Shown: positions 10,821 to 23,448, counted from the stretch's first letter. The stretch: DNA of 64,000 nt from Pegea sp. RAD2-039 (GCA_034620365.1 JAQGEQ010000071.1:1674001-1738000); one strand, 5' to 3'. Made by a program: numbers and translations. The notes: generated by a model from the letters alone, not told the origin.

Positions 10821-13196
10821 TTATACTTCAACATCAGAAAAGTCTTTTAATTCACAACTTGTAGTTGAAATATCAGGTTGAAAATCAGGAAGTACGTTTA
10901 GAACTTTTAAATGGATTGCTTGCAATCTTTCTCTTCTATCTTTTTCTTTCTGTTTGAATATAAGGTTCTTTTTGAAACTGGATAAACCACATTTTAGCAA
11001 CCGTCTTTTATTGTGTTTGAATGCTATTTCTTCTTGATCAATCAGACGAAGTCGTTCATCTAACGCAAATGACTCTAATCTTTTAAAATATTTTACTCTT
11101 AAGACATGCAAATAATGAATCGCTGCTTTTTTCTCGAGTATTAACATCCGTTCTCCATACATAGTCCATTGACGAAACATTTGTTTGATTAATAGATGAT
11201 GGTTTAATCTATCTGCTTTATTATTTTTGTATTTCATGATTTTGTGAACATATATGTGCCATGAATGACTAATAGAACTGAGTAGCTTATGATTGTAAAA
11301 TTTGATAGCAATTTCATTCTGTCTTTTACGAGTTTGTATCATTTCAAGCCATGGTTTCAAACCTTTGTATTTGATTAACCATAACGAATAATGATGATCA
11401 GCTTTTGCATTCATTTTCTTTAACCACTGAACATATTCTTTTTTTCTTTGTTCTTTTTCCATTTTTAACCGTCTTTCTTCTTTCATCTTTTGAATTTTTT
11501 GCCTCTTCTCAATTAATTCACGCTCTTTTTCTTCTTCTTTTACTTTAACTATTTCAGCCAACTTTTCCCTTTCTTTTTCTTTTCTTTTTTCTTGTAGTTC
11601 TAAATGTTTCTGCTGTCTAATGACAGCTCTTGATTCCATATTTTTCACCCATTTAGGTCTTTCGGGAACATTGAATGATTTCTTACTATCATTTTTTCGT
11701 TGAAATGTTTCATTAAAAGATGTCTTTTTTTGCTCACCACTATTTACAGCATCACTTTTATTTTTCAAATCATTGATCATCTTATTCTGTTGAGCAATAA
11801 TAGAAGTTTGTTTTAGTAGAATAGCTTTCTGCTTCTGATATTCTGACAAAGAAAACTTTTGTGAAGTTTTGTGTCTTATGTTTGATCTACTCATCTCTTT
11901 AATAGGAGTTGATTGCAAATTACCTGATGGATTTGACCAGCTTATATCAAGCTGACCATTAGATTTTGATGCATTTGATAACTTTTCTTCAACACAATCA
12001 TTTTTATTTGCAACTGCATGTAAAAATGCCTTCATTTTAGCTTTTGTCTCATTTTTTTTCTGCTCTGCATCAGAAAAATAAGATTGCATTTTCACAAATC
12101 TTTGCCAGATACTAAAATACTTTTTTAGTAGCATGATTTTATGCTTATCACCAGCAATATTCATCTTTCTCATCATTCCATTCATTTCATATTGAGACTT
12201 TTCTCGTTGGCGTTTTGTATTTACATCTAAAACTAATTTTCTCCAAACTATCCATGATTTTTGCAAAATTTTCCAGTCTGATAAAGCTTGAGCTCTGCCA
12301 GCTAAAACTCTTTTACTTAATACAAATCGATACCAGTTTGTAAAAAATAATTTCAATATTTTGTACTCATGTTTTTTTCTCATCAGGAAAACTTGACTAT
12401 CAACCATATGTGTTGAATAGTTGACAGTAGAACCTGAACCTACTATTTTATAAATGTCATTTGTTTCTTTTATTTCTGCCAATTTTACTTCTGGTGATAA
12501 TTTTTTCGGTGTGTAAGTTCTTTCATCTTTGAGATCAAATGTTTTATTCTGCTCTCTAAAACTTCTTCGATCATTTTCCAACTTCTTTTTCAGCTTTTTC
12601 ATTTCTCTGCAGATCACTTCTTCTTCAATTTGCTGCTGTTGTAAGATTCTCTTCTCTTTTAAAGCTTTTTGTTTCTCTAAGATCTTCTGCTCTTCTTTTT
12701 TCTGTTTTAAAGCTTCTTGTCTTCTTCTCATCATCTCTTCTCTGTTCTCTCTTGCTCTAGCAACCATTTTATGACGATGCTCCATATTATGTATAGGGTT
12801 TTGACATCCTAATTCATCTCTAGCTAAACGATTGACAAAATTTGAAGTAACTCCAGGAATTGGTTTCCTTTTTAACCGCTCAATGATGTCATCAACATTT
12901 TCACAATTTTCTTTTGTTTTAGTTTCATTTAAACTGGAAAAATTTGAAAATGGATTTCTTTTAAGTTTTTTCTCATAATCTTTTAGCAGTTGTAATGTAA
13001 TTGGCTTACTATCAGCTTTGCTAAGAGCTGGAGTCAATTTGATTGAAGGATCAGAATTGTCTTCAGTGATGTTTTCTATGATTCTTCCATTTAGCCATTG
13101 TGTAATTAACTGTTTTGCCTCATTATTCACATTTTTACTTTCTTTTATGTATGACTCTTCTCTATGGCTTGAAAATCTCGCAGAAAAGCTTTCCAT
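10821..13196 (-). CDS. CCDC191: Coiled-coil protein, CCDC191-like, with SFI1-type tryptophan helices
   Basis: Single uninterrupted exon of 791 codons with ATG at 13194-13196. Two strongly charged coiled coils (Glu/Lys/Arg-rich) lie at about residues 140-225 and 520-600. Each is followed by helices with a spaced Trp, as in LFFTNWYRFV, SWIVWRKLV, YFSIWQRFV (about 285-370) and SHSWHIYV, MFRQWTMYGE (about 645-680). This resembles the SFI1-type centrin-binding repeat. The C-terminal block PKWVKNMESRAVIRQQKH onward and the overall order fit CCDC191 (KIAA1407), a poorly characterised animal protein of about 936 residues in human. The family assignment rests on remembered similarity and layout, so it is moderate. 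A centrosome or cilium role is inference from the SFI1-like repeats. No intron is visible, unlike most neighbours. Confidence 0.7.
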   Translation of the reverse strand: MESFSARFSSHREESYIKESKNVNNEAKQLITQWLNGRIIENITEDNSDPSIKLTPALSKADSKPITLQLLKDYEKKLKRNPFSNFSSLNETKTKENCENVDDIIERLKRKPIPGVTSNFVNRLARDELGCQNPIHNMEHRHKMVARARENREEMMRRRQEALKQKKEEQKILEKQKALKEKRILQQQQIEEEVICREMKKLKKKLENDRRSFREQNKTFDLKDERTYTPKKLSPEVKLAEIKETNDIYKIVGSGSTVNYSTHMVDSQVFLMRKKHEYKILKLFFTNWYRFVLSKRVLAGRAQALSDWKILQKSWIVWRKLVLDVNTKRQREKSQYEMNGMMRKMNIAGDKHKIMLLKKYFSIWQRFVKMQSYFSDAEQKKNETKAKMKAFLHAVANKNDCVEEKLSNASKSNGQLDISWSNPSGNLQSTPIKEMSRSNIRHKTSQKFSLSEYQKQKAILLKQTSIIAQQNKMINDLKNKSDAVNSGEQKKTSFNETFQRKNDSKKSFNVPERPKWVKNMESRAVIRQQKHLELQEKRKEKEREKLAEIVKVKEEEKERELIEKRQKIQKMKEERRLKMEKEQRKKEYVQWLKKMNAKADHHYSLWLIKYKGLKPWLEMIQTRKRQNEIAIKFYNHKLLSSISHSWHIYVHKIMKYKNNKADRLNHHLLIKQMFRQWTMYGERMLILEKKAAIHYLHVLRVKYFKRLESFALDERLRLIDQEEIAFKHNKRRLLKCGLSSFKKNLIFKQKEKDRRERLQAIHLKVLNVLPDFQPDISTTSCELKDFSDVEV

Positions 13197-15076
13197 ATTT
13201 TCATCGTGATTTAAAACTTATTAATGAAAAATAAATCCTATAAAAATGAAATCAACTTTGTTACAATTGAAATAGTTTTGGCATCAGTAATGTTGGATAG
13301 AACCACTCATTCAAAAATCTTCCTTTGAAATAACAATATATTTAGTTAGTACCGATCAAATTAAATCATTTTGTCAATGTTTAAGTTAAATCTTCAGTAT
13401 AACGCTTTCAATTTTAAATACTAAAAACAAATCTTAAGTACGTTGAGACTTTTACTGAAAATTTTAATTATATAATAGAATTCATTTTCTAATAATGAAA
13501 TTCTTTTACTTTATCATATCTTGAAAGCAATAGTTTTATTGAAATTTATTTTGTAAAAGTAAATAGTTGTAAAATAGTTTTATTAACTTCTAATCTAATT
13601 TTCGCAGATAACCTTATAATTAAATATTAGTAAAGAATGAAAATTAGGAAATTTATATTTATAAAATTCGAACAAAATCAAAAAGCAAATTGATTTAAAG
13701 TTTAAAAGCATGTCTAATACAAGTCTTAATATCCTTAAAATTTGATATATTTCTTTAATAGAAGCATTCCAAACATAAATTCATTCAAAAAATTATTTTT
13801 TAAAATCAATTACAATAAGTTTAAAAGAAATTGATTTCATTAAATTAAACGGTTTACAAAAGATTTTTGTTTACAAATATCGTTAGGTTAAACTCAGTAT
13901 AGAAACAGTATAAGGTAAAATTGTCAAAAATTATTTACATTAAAGAGTATAATGATGATATTCTAATCTTATAAGATATAAATTTCAAATTAATTTAATC
14001 TGAAATATTTAAAAACTTCTTTACAAGCAACTTTTTATCTATAGTCTTGAAAAACATTTAAGAAATGTTTATGCAATAATTATAGACGATAAATTAGTAT
14101 GTGGCAGAGTTTTATAATTAGTATCACACTCCTATTTAAACTTTTGGGAGTACTTAAAACATTTCTTCTTACATTTAAGGTTTATCTGTCTGCAAAATAG
14201 GATCTATAATAAAGTAGTAATATTTATATGATAAAAAATTTATAAAATTTTCAAGAAAAAAACAGTTAAATTACATAAACTTGCATATGCATTATTATTA
14301 AATATGTATGCATTCCAAAATATTCATTTCCTATTTAACTCTTGGCTCCGAGTTACAAATCTAACAGCTCTTACACCAATCGTGCTCTAATGACAGCTTT
14401 CTTACTTCTGTTCTATATTAATTTTGTTTACACATTTAACTTATTTACAACTGAAACATGTTTCTGATCAATATTTTGTTCTTCATTATGACTTTTTAAC
14501 ATATTTATATCCCTATTATAGTTTAGACTTAAGTCTACTGCAATGTACAGCATAATCCATTTATAGACTTTTATACCTACTGTTAAATTTTCACTGAATT
14601 AATTTCTGACCTAGTAATCCTTTTTTAATTCAAGTATATACGTTGTGCTGTTGTAAAATCATATAAAAGTTAATTTTGTGATAGAATATTTTTTAATAAT
14701 CGAAAATTATTAAAATAATACCAATTCAAACGCATATTTGAGTTGAAAAAACACCTACTTAAGGTGGGTTCTCTGTTATTTCAACAAAATACAACTACGA
14801 TAAAACGTATTTAGTATTAGGTAGAAGTTGATAAATATGATTCATTATAATCACAACTAAATGATTAAAAAGCTACAATATTATTATATGATAGTAATAT
14901 TTGTGTGAAAAGTTTTTAAATAAAACTTTATTAGAAATGGTTGATTTGAATATAGGTAAAAGTAATCATAAGAAAAAATGTTTAAGCAACAAAGAAAATC
15001 CTTGTCTATCAATTTTACATCAATCTGAAACTATCAATTAGTGGACTAATTTGTCTTATTTTCTTGTAAAACTTTT
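13197..15076. other. AT-rich intergenic region
   Basis: This stretch lies between the start of the coiled-coil gene and the stop of the RING-CH gene, both on the minus strand. It should contain the promoter of the former and the 3' UTR of the latter. I see no coding exon. A short, less AT-rich patch at about 14340-14410 may be a decayed repeat, but I could not assign it. Confidence 0.5.
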
Positions 15077-16367
15077 TCACATGTTGAAATTTGTGCATTT
15101 CTTATGTTGAGGTGCATGTTTTTCATCAACATCATTAGATAAGCTCCTGATGAGGCAAGATCCTTTAAATCTTCTTCCATCTATTAGATTGCTCATAATA
15201 AACTTAATTTCAAAACAATCGAATACAACAACCTTGTAAACCTTGTTTTCAACAATTACACCTTCTTCCCCAAGAAGATGCAACTTGTATCGCTCCTTAC
15301 AAATCTCACAACAAATTGTGTCTTCTCCTAAAAAATCAGACTGCATCAATCAAGCATCTTTAGAAGAATTTTTTACCTTTTGCATGTTTAATTTGTCGCC
15401 ATTTCTTTAGACAAGATATATGAACAAATTTTGTGGAGCCTGTACAGACACAAGGACTTATCTGTTGATTCTGGATGGTGTCTTCGCTTGATTGACAGAT
15501 GCGACACAAAGTGTTATCATGATCTTCTTTAAAATAAAAATATGGAAATAACTATAAAATGAATTTATAAATATATAAAATTAATCTACTATGGCTATAG
15601 GTAGAAAAGAAAACTATGAAGTCTTTAAGTTCAAAATTATTTTAATAAAAACAAGAAAGTTCAAAACTGTTTTAAACATTTTAATCAAGAAATAACTAAA
15701 GAACCTTTTTTTATTCCATTAAAGACCTGTATATAATAAGATTAAAAATGTATTCTATTGAAAATGTACTTGTTGTATAAGATAAATGTTGATTTCTTTT
15801 CACAATTTTCTTTGATTTTGGAGTTGATAAATACTTTTTAACAGAAAATTGTGAAGTATGATAGATACTTTCATTTTTAACTTCTTTGTTCTTCTTTGAA
15901 AATAATAAAAAAATTATAAAAAGAAAAGTTTAATTTAATGCACTTCAACTTTAAAAATATAATAGAGCTATAATTTTTATATTTCAAAGTTTTTTTTATT
16001 CACTTTTATCATCTATGAAACTTAATCTTTAATAACTCAAAAATTACTTTCTTCAAGTTTACAAAACTAAATAAAATGCTTTATTTTAAAAATAAAACAC
16101 AATATTGTATGGGAAGTAAAAAATAAAAATTAGTAGTTTCATTATTTCTTAATCGATATAATTTCAGCATATAAGAAATTAAACAAACTATTTATAATCA
16201 GTAAAGAAAAATTATTGAGAAAAATCAAAAATAAATGAAAAAAAATTAAACCTAAGTTTTTGATTTACTTTTGATTTTTCTTTTAGTTTGGAATCATTGG
16301 AAGTTTCTTTCAAAAATCCATTTCTTTTAGGAGAAATAGAAACTTTTTTAAAAGAAGAAACAGACAT
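15077..16367 (-). CDS. RING-CH (RINGv) zinc-finger protein, probable E3 ubiquitin ligase
   Basis: Exons on the minus strand: 16367-16269, 15893-15770, 15526-15377, 15327-15077, joining to 207 codons plus stop with consistent phase. Residues 82-134 form a complete C4HC3 RINGv finger: C82-x2-C85-x14-C100-x-C102-x7-H110-x2-C113-x17-C131-x2-C134, with Trp117 after the fourth-cysteine region as in MARCH proteins. This finger recruits an E2 enzyme in membrane and soluble MARCH-type ligases. The N-terminal 75 residues are Lys/Ser-rich and low in complexity. The C-terminal 70 residues carry no clear membrane-spanning helix, so this is unlike the usual two-TM MARCH proteins and nearer in design to soluble members such as MARCHF7/10. 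I cannot name an orthologue. Exons 1 and 2 rest on splice signals and phase only; exons 3 and 4 on the finger. Confidence 0.75.
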
Positions 16368-17495
16368 TATAAAAATTCAAAAGTTCCAATTTCTTGAATT
16401 CTCTTATTAATTTAGCACCTATATTTCTGAGCTTTACAATGTTGTCAAGACAACACAAGGAATAACTCTACCGATAGAAAAATAATTTGGTCAATTTTTT
16501 TTGTGAACTATAAAAAAGACAAAAACGATTTTTAGGATAATTAATCAGTGTATACATTTCTATATGAATTATAATTTATGCTGTATTTCAAAATCTATAA
16601 ATCGATACTCTACTGTACGCAGCTATATAAGAGCTTTCGAAAACTAAATTTGAGATTCGGTTAAGCAACAAACTTTTTGGGTTTAATGGCATTATCTAAT
16701 GACTTTTTTATCAGTAAAAATACAAGATCAAGTTGATTGAATAACAAAATAAGTCTTTGTGGTATCAAACAGAGTCGCTATTAAAACGAACCAATGTTTT
16801 TGTCCCGCTGCCATTTCAGTACAAAAACTATATCCTATAATTACATCTGTACTCATTCTTTATAGACTCTAAATTGTGAGAAGTATTAAAGTTTATAACA
16901 TGTTTTACAGTAAGAGGCTTTCTTCAGTAACTAGTATTGACAAGTTTCTATTGTAATTTAAACTTATTATATTTTAATTATTGTAAAGTAACAGTATTAC
17001 TCAAAACTGTTTTTTTTAATAATTGCATTTATTCTTCAAACTTTTTCTATCCAGAACGTTGAGATAATTTTGAAAATTGATTATTTTCTCAATCAGTGAG
17101 TGTTTTATCACTTTCAGCAGACGTTGGATTGAAAGCTACAAACGGCTTTCGAATAATTTAATTTATTTAAGATTGAAAAGATTTAAAAATTCTAAAATCT
17201 TGAACTAAATTAGAAATCGTCGTTGTTGTTCACTTAAAATAAGTGTATCCTAATTTAGTTTTAAATATTTACAAATATTTTCACTACTGATTAAAATTTA
17301 TTTACAATCAGAAACCATTATCATTTATAGTTAACTTGACCAAAACTGAAAGAGATAAAATATATTCAGAAGTAAATTTTCAAAGTTTTTTGTAAAACAT
17401 CTTTAATATTTTTTAAAATAACAAAACTAAGCAAAAAAATGGGTCGTTAAAATAAGATCGCTTTCATTTACACACAAGACGGATCATGATGAAGA
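16368..17495. other. Intergenic region with POLD1 3' UTR
   Basis: This stretch separates the RING-CH gene start from the POLD1 stop, both on the minus strand. A minus-strand AATAAA at 17302-17297 lies about 195 nt past the POLD1 stop and is a reasonable polyadenylation signal for it. Nothing else is recognisable. Confidence 0.5.
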
Positions 17496-20400
17496 TCACC
17501 AAGAAGGAACTCCAAAACGATCAATAAGTTTACTCTGTGAATCCAAATCGATGATAACTTTCTTTCTCATGTAGAATATCGGACAATCACGACTAAAAGA
17601 GAAATTTTCAAAAAAAATTGTCAAAAAATAATCAAAATGGAAGGGGCACCTGGTACAGATCACTTCTTCTTGAAGAGAACCTTGACATCTTTGACATTGT
17701 GTCCACAATCTGGAAAATCTCTCCTCCAATACAGATAATTTGGTTATCTTTTTTCAAACTCAGGATTGGTAAAAAAATCAGAATAAATCAAATTAAATCT
17801 GACCTCTTTCTGGTAGATCTGTGACTCTCTACTTTCACAATGCTTGCAAACAGCGCCATCGTGTGGCAGTGATGCTTTACATCCAATACAAGTGCTTCTT
17901 TTTTTAGCAAATGCCATCAAACCACCGATCTTAGATGCAGACACCTTTTTGACGCGCGTGTGATCGCCCTCTAATAAATAACAACAATAAATGCGACAAC
18001 AACATCAACAAACAACTCACTGAATAGAACTGAATGAACTTTTCCTTCACCAACAACCGGTTCAAAGATTCTTAGCAGAGGTAGAGTAAGTTGATTTTTT
18101 AAGTAGTACTCCGTGTCAATCTGTAAATTATTCTCCAGAACATAGATCGGATCTTCAGATCTAAATCAATCAAGTTCATCTTTACGACCAAAAATCTTCA
18201 CATGATTAATTACTTAAGATAAGCAGCTTGTCCTTTAGTCCCAGCAACAATCACAAACGGGACACGATCTCCTAGCTGAGGAGCACTTCCTGGATCTCTC
18301 TTCCTCATCCTTTCCGCCAACTCAACATGAGCCTAAAACAAACATAGATAGCGACATCTAGTGACATCAATTTATTCTTACTTGTTTAGCGGAGTAATCT
18401 TCTTTATTTTTGGTTAACTCTTTGGTGATAATCAGCTGAGAGATGTCAATTCGATTACACAACAAATCTGAGATTACTTCTTTTGCATGATTGATTGCTC
18501 CTTTGGGATCCCTACAAATTACACTTGATCCTATTTGAAGATGAAGATCAACAACTGACCTGTCAATCAGTAGTTTGTTGAGGCATGTGCTGACCAGGTT
18601 GGCAGTCAAGGGCGCATTGTCACGCCTCACTGTTTCGATCCCTTTACAGTCCACTTTATCGTGAGTGTCTGGGTTGGATGAGAAGTAAACACCAGCATAT
18701 CGCTTCTTGTTGATTAGCAAATAGGGATAATAAACCTGAAAAAATAAATCAGTTTCCATTCTTTTAGTACTTTTAGTGAACCTACTTTTTCGAATTCTAG
18801 TTTTATTGGATGAACAAACTGTTCGGAAACATAAGCAGCCGCCTCGCGCCCCAACTCCATACTTTCAGCAACAGTATCAACACCAAACTTCACCATCACT
18901 GAATCTGTATCCCCATAAATGACAGTAGCGTTGTGCGCATAACCGTTTTCTGTCACATATTTCGACTCAACATGCTGCTTGGTTTGATCGATCATTTGAC
19001 GACCAAATGATGTAACACTCTGTAAAAGAAAATCGTAAATTGGAATCTTTCAAGAGATTAAACAGGGCAACTCACACCAGATATTTCTAAACAGGGCAAC
19101 TTTCCAATTTGTGCCCCTGTGAAGCCATACACAGAATTACAGCTAATCTTAAGAGCCAATTGTCTGCCATCTAAGACGCTTCTTTTAAAGGGATCTTTTT
19201 CGGTCTTCATCATCTTCTTAGCACTGAAAAGTAAGAAAGATTTGAAGGTGAGTTTGTTACTTTGATAATTAATTAAATTTGTGGAAAAAATTCTTAGTTT
19301 TGGAAATTGTATGCAGCACGCTGACTCATAGTAATTATCTTTTTTGGCCTGCTTCGGCCGAGAACGGTCATGCATGCCAGGGCAGAAATTATAGAGATTC
19401 AATTGTTGCCTATGCAGCAGAATTTCACTCGTCATGCCAACAAAGGTTATGCAGCGGAACAGACGGACTGACAGAGCTACGTCCAAGCTGGCATCACAGG
19501 AGTGACGCTGAGTACAAGGATAAACTGTCTACGAGGCTTCAACTTCGGCTTTCAAATCGACGTTTTATGTCTCTTAGAAGTGCTGTCATTAACCAGATTC
19601 GTACGACCCTTTTATCCGGGTTTTTATGGACTTTTCCTTGTCGCAAATATGTGTCCGATTAGGCTCGAGCCCGGAACTTGCCGCCTGGTGGGCGGATGGG
19701 TTAACCACTACATTCCAGAGACGAAATTAATTATTCAGAAGTTTGAGAAATAAAAAAATAAAAACTTTAAAGTTTCAAACTTGAAATTACAAATTTAATA
19801 AAATCGAAACATAAAAAGTATTTTCAAACAAAATAATCATTTATTCTAAATTGTGTAAAAATATCTTCAATAAATTACTTTCTTCTTGCAGTTAACAAGT
19901 TTTCCAAAATTTCTGGCAAGATACCTTTTCGGACATGAGATTTGACAAAATAATCTCCACTAGGAGTTTTAATGAAGTCATTGGGACCTAACTTTTCCAT
20001 CTCAGAACTATTCTGAAATTAATCAAAGACAATTTGAAGAAATCAGTTTGTTGGAAACTTAAATAAAGATGAACGTGTTAAAAGATAATGAAATACCTTC
20101 GTTAATAGAGTAGTATAACAGAGATTATGTGCTTGCATAATAGAAGGGTATAAAGATGAGAAGTCGAGAGTTGCTATTGGTTGCGTGTAGTAACCGCGTT
20201 TAGGTTCGATCACAGTTGCACCAGTAAATTCATCATCGTTACTTGTTGGGATGACAGGCATCAACAAGTCCGCTTCGATAGTCTAATATAAAAATAATTC
20301 TGATTTTTTGTGGGTAAACATAACAGCTTTTGTAGGTGAAACTCAAAGGGTTAAATGAAAAGTTGACAGAAATTTAATTACAAGTTCATGAACCTTATTT

Positions 20401-23400
20401 CTGATATTTGTAATTAAAACAAATTCTAATGTTAAAAAGATGACTTGTTTTATGCTGATACAAAAGTGTTTGTTTTTCTCGTTTGGCTCAAATGACATTC
20501 TACTTTTTACATTTGTGTTTAGGGTGGATAAAAATTTAAAATTTATAAAATAAAAATAATAAATGAAACTGGATAACTCTTTTTGAATCATTTTAAATTT
20601 ACTTTAATTATTAAAACAATTACGATTAACTTACTTGTCTAAGCAACTGGGATATCACTTTAATACTTTGTCCCCTGGTCAGTAAATAGCAAAAAGGCAC
20701 ACCTGTCACCCTGGCCATCTCCATGTAATTGATGATAAACATCAACTTGTCCAACAAACGTAGTGGAAGCAAGGCATCTTTCAAGCAGTAAACTGCCAGA
20801 CGTCTTCGAGTCTACAACTTGATCAAATCAGATATTTACACAAAAAATAAATTGGAATTGAACCTGCGAATTTCCGTTCTGTAAATCGGTGATGATCGAA
20901 TGATGAACATCTTCTTTCTGTTCACCGAGAAAATGGAAGCTGACAGCATTCAGGGTGTATGAACGCAACTTTTGTTCGCGGACTAACGCCTGAAAATTGA
21001 TACAAATAAAGACGATAGTTGAAAATGAGAATCACTCAAACCGTGAAAACATCAAATTGAATCCTGCCTTCGATGTTGATGCTTTTAAACTCTCTCGAAC
21101 CCATTTGTTTTGATTGGAATTTTGTGTCTTTGATTTTTGTTAAAGATTCAGTGATTCTAAGAAAAGGAATTATGAATGTCGTTTTTTTTATACAAGATGT
21201 GTAAACCTGCCGAGAAATGGGAATGTTTTCACATTTAATTGAGATGCACGGTTGATGAGGTAGGGTAAATCAAAGTTTTGAATGTTGTAGCCGGTGATGA
21301 TATCTGGATCAACAGCTAACATAAAAATCGAAAATGCCTGCAATCATCAACAATCAGATTACAAAAGATTTGATCACAAAATTACATGAAGAAGATCTGC
21401 TTCTTTTTCAAAAGAGATAACTTTCGATCCTACTATATTGGAGCAAGTATTGAGAGTGAAAACCGTTTTGATGAAAGGCTCACTCAAATCTCCTTGACAT
21501 TTCACCATCATAGCAATTTGAATGACAGGATCAACTTCAGCTTGGGGAAAAACCCCTAAAAATTATCAATTAACTTTAAATTAATTTTTCTTCATCAATT
21601 ACACCTTTTCTTCCAGCACATTCAATATCAAAACTGAGAATTCTGAGAGGAGCGAGTTTTTGCCAATCTCCATCAGGAGGATGACTAACAAGATCGTTGT
21701 AGAATAAATCCAATTCAATTTGGACATTAGCAGTTCGATCTTTGTCTTTTCTCAATTTGTATTTTCCAGCAGGAGCCTCAACCCAATTACATCCAACAAC
21801 TCCATTGTCAGACATAAATCTACAAAAAATCTGTTTTTTACAACTGTATAAGACATTGTAGATAAAATTTCAATCTCGTAAAAAGTAGAAAAGTTTTTAA
21901 AAATGATTCTTAGCAAGCCAAAACCTAATTTCAAAATCGATGAAACTTTCAAATGCTCGATATTGATGGTCAGGGTAGGTTGGAGTTTGAAAGCCAGAAG
22001 ATAAGATTCGCTTAGCTGTTGCAACTAGACGAGGTACAGCCACTGTAATCTTCAGAAAAGTACTTTTGCCTTCGCTGGTATAACCATATAAACCTTTAAG
22101 CAACCAAATAGAAGTGATAAGTTATGATGGTAAGCACTTGTCAAAAGCTCACTTTGTTTTTTTACACATTCAACTTTTAGAACAGCTTCTGTCACATCAT
22201 GAACACCTCTCATTTCTTTCTTAGTCAAATCATTTAAATATTTTTGAAACTCTTTACAATGTTGTTCCTAAAATCAAAGAATTTTATAAATAATTTATCC
22301 TTTTATGCAACTTATAAAAAATTAAGATAATAAGATGAAATTAGTCATTTACTTTAAAATATATTTTTTGGTTTAAAATTTTATTGCAACAAAGAAACTT
22401 GTGAAATAACTTTTATCAATTAAGAAAATCAAAAATGTTTTTATTCAATCCTTTAATAAAGAAAATTTATCAAACAACAAACAAAAAAGTTATTTATTTG
22501 AATCTAAAAATACTTTTATAAAACAATATTTTACAGGTATTCAAAAGATGCAAATTAAAAACCTTAAATCCTCTCATGGCTTGAACATAAAAATAAGGTA
22601 AGAACCCATGAATATGACACACAACACTATTTCCTTCCATAGTGATTCCATAAATCCTTACAACAGGTGCTACATTTTTATTTGGTATTTGTCTTCCTAA
22701 TGCTGGTTGACCACTTATATAATGATCAACATCTATTTGCTGAAGGATTATATTATCTTTGGAACAATCAATAATATCAACAGCAGGTCTTTGCCAATTT
22801 GTTAGAACTTCATCAGGTATGCATGAAAGCAAATTCTCTGAACTTTTTTCTATAAATTTGGTAAAAGTAGTTTAATATTATAAATTTGTAAACTATAAAA
22901 CCAATAATATCAATAAATAATAAATAAAATTTTTATTAACATATTAAAATACAACAGTGTTTTTTAAAGCAAAAGTCAGTTTGATTTATTAAACTCACAA
23001 TAAAAGATTTTTTATAAATACTACAATTATATAAAAACTCAAGTTCAAATTAAACGACCTTTCAAACATTTTAACAACATTACATGAGAAATCATTTTTA
23101 CTCACCTCACTCACTTTAAAATTGATATTAATGATGAAATTTAAAATCAATTAAATACTTAGTAATACTTTTTTTATTAAGCATTAAATCTAATTATTGC
23201 CTTTCTAATTAAATAGAACATTTGAACTTAAATATGCTATTATCTTTATTTGTTTATCTTTATGAAAATATATCTATTAAATATTTAATCAGATACATTA
23301 TTTTTAAAACAGGCAGAAAAAATACATAAAGAACATTTAAAAACTAGTTTAAAAACCTTGGACCATAAACAAACTAACCATCATATATATCTTCACGAAA

Positions 23401-23448
23401 CCGTTTATTTGGTACTTTACTGTCCCCATCTATCTTTCGTTTTTCCAT
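17496..23448 (-). CDS. POLD1: DNA polymerase delta catalytic subunit (p125)
   Basis: B-family replicative polymerase with 3'-5' proofreading; catalytic subunit of the nuclear lagging-strand polymerase. Exons (minus): 23448-23379, 22849-22563, 22267-22153, 22093-21925, 21819-21605, 21555-21386, 21337-21207, 21156-21042, 20989-20864, 20811-20635, 20282-20097, 20012-19879, 19223-19076, 19019-18786, 18735-18560, 18511-18382, 18332-18214, 18160-18021, 17970-17804, 17747-17650, 17592-17496. Total 1067 codons plus stop (human 1107), all phases consistent. Exo [10 protein letters not shown] (D278/E280), Exo [11 protein letters not shown] (D365), Exo III YCLKD (D478); polymerase motif [11 protein letters not shown] (D565), motif B NSVYGFTG, motif C YGDTDSVM (D718/D720). 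The C-terminus has CysA (C975, C978, C989, C992) and CysB (C1021, C1024, C1034, C1039), the latter binding an Fe-S cluster in the family. All key residues are intact. The short basic N-terminus (KRK...NKRFR) could be an NLS. A SINE sits in the intron 19224-19878. Confidence 0.97.
19290..19722 (-). mobile_element. tRNA-derived SINE (copy A) inside a POLD1 intron
   Basis: On the minus strand the element begins at about 19722 with a tRNA-like head. Its A box lies in TAGTGGTTAACCC and its B box in GGGCTCGAGCCT, about 30 nt further on, as in RNA polymerase III promoters. A body of about 170 nt follows that aligns along its length with copy B at 23683-23930. Beyond about 19485 copy A carries another 190 nt or so of richer sequence that copy B lacks; this may be more of the element, a different insertion, or a transduced tail. 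The block is strikingly G+C-rich against the AT-rich intron. It lies between POLD1 exons 12 and 13, in the same orientation as the gene. No clear target-site duplication is visible. Ends are approximate. Confidence 0.75.

Noticed and set aside
14340-14410. tRNA-like patch on the minus strand
   Set aside because: It lacks a B box and closing acceptor stem; at most a decayed repeat.
18367-18759. POLD1 exons 15-16 as one read-through exon
   Set aside because: The frame is open, but the 16 extra residues interrupt a conserved junction (LLIDR to DP.GA), and the 48 nt have proper GT and AG ends, so I model an intron.
19279-19753. Two overlapping plus-strand open frames of 127 and 83 codons
   Set aside because: They run antisense to the SINE and its adjoining GC-rich block; they are open because the block is GC-rich, show no domain, and lie inside a POLD1 intron.
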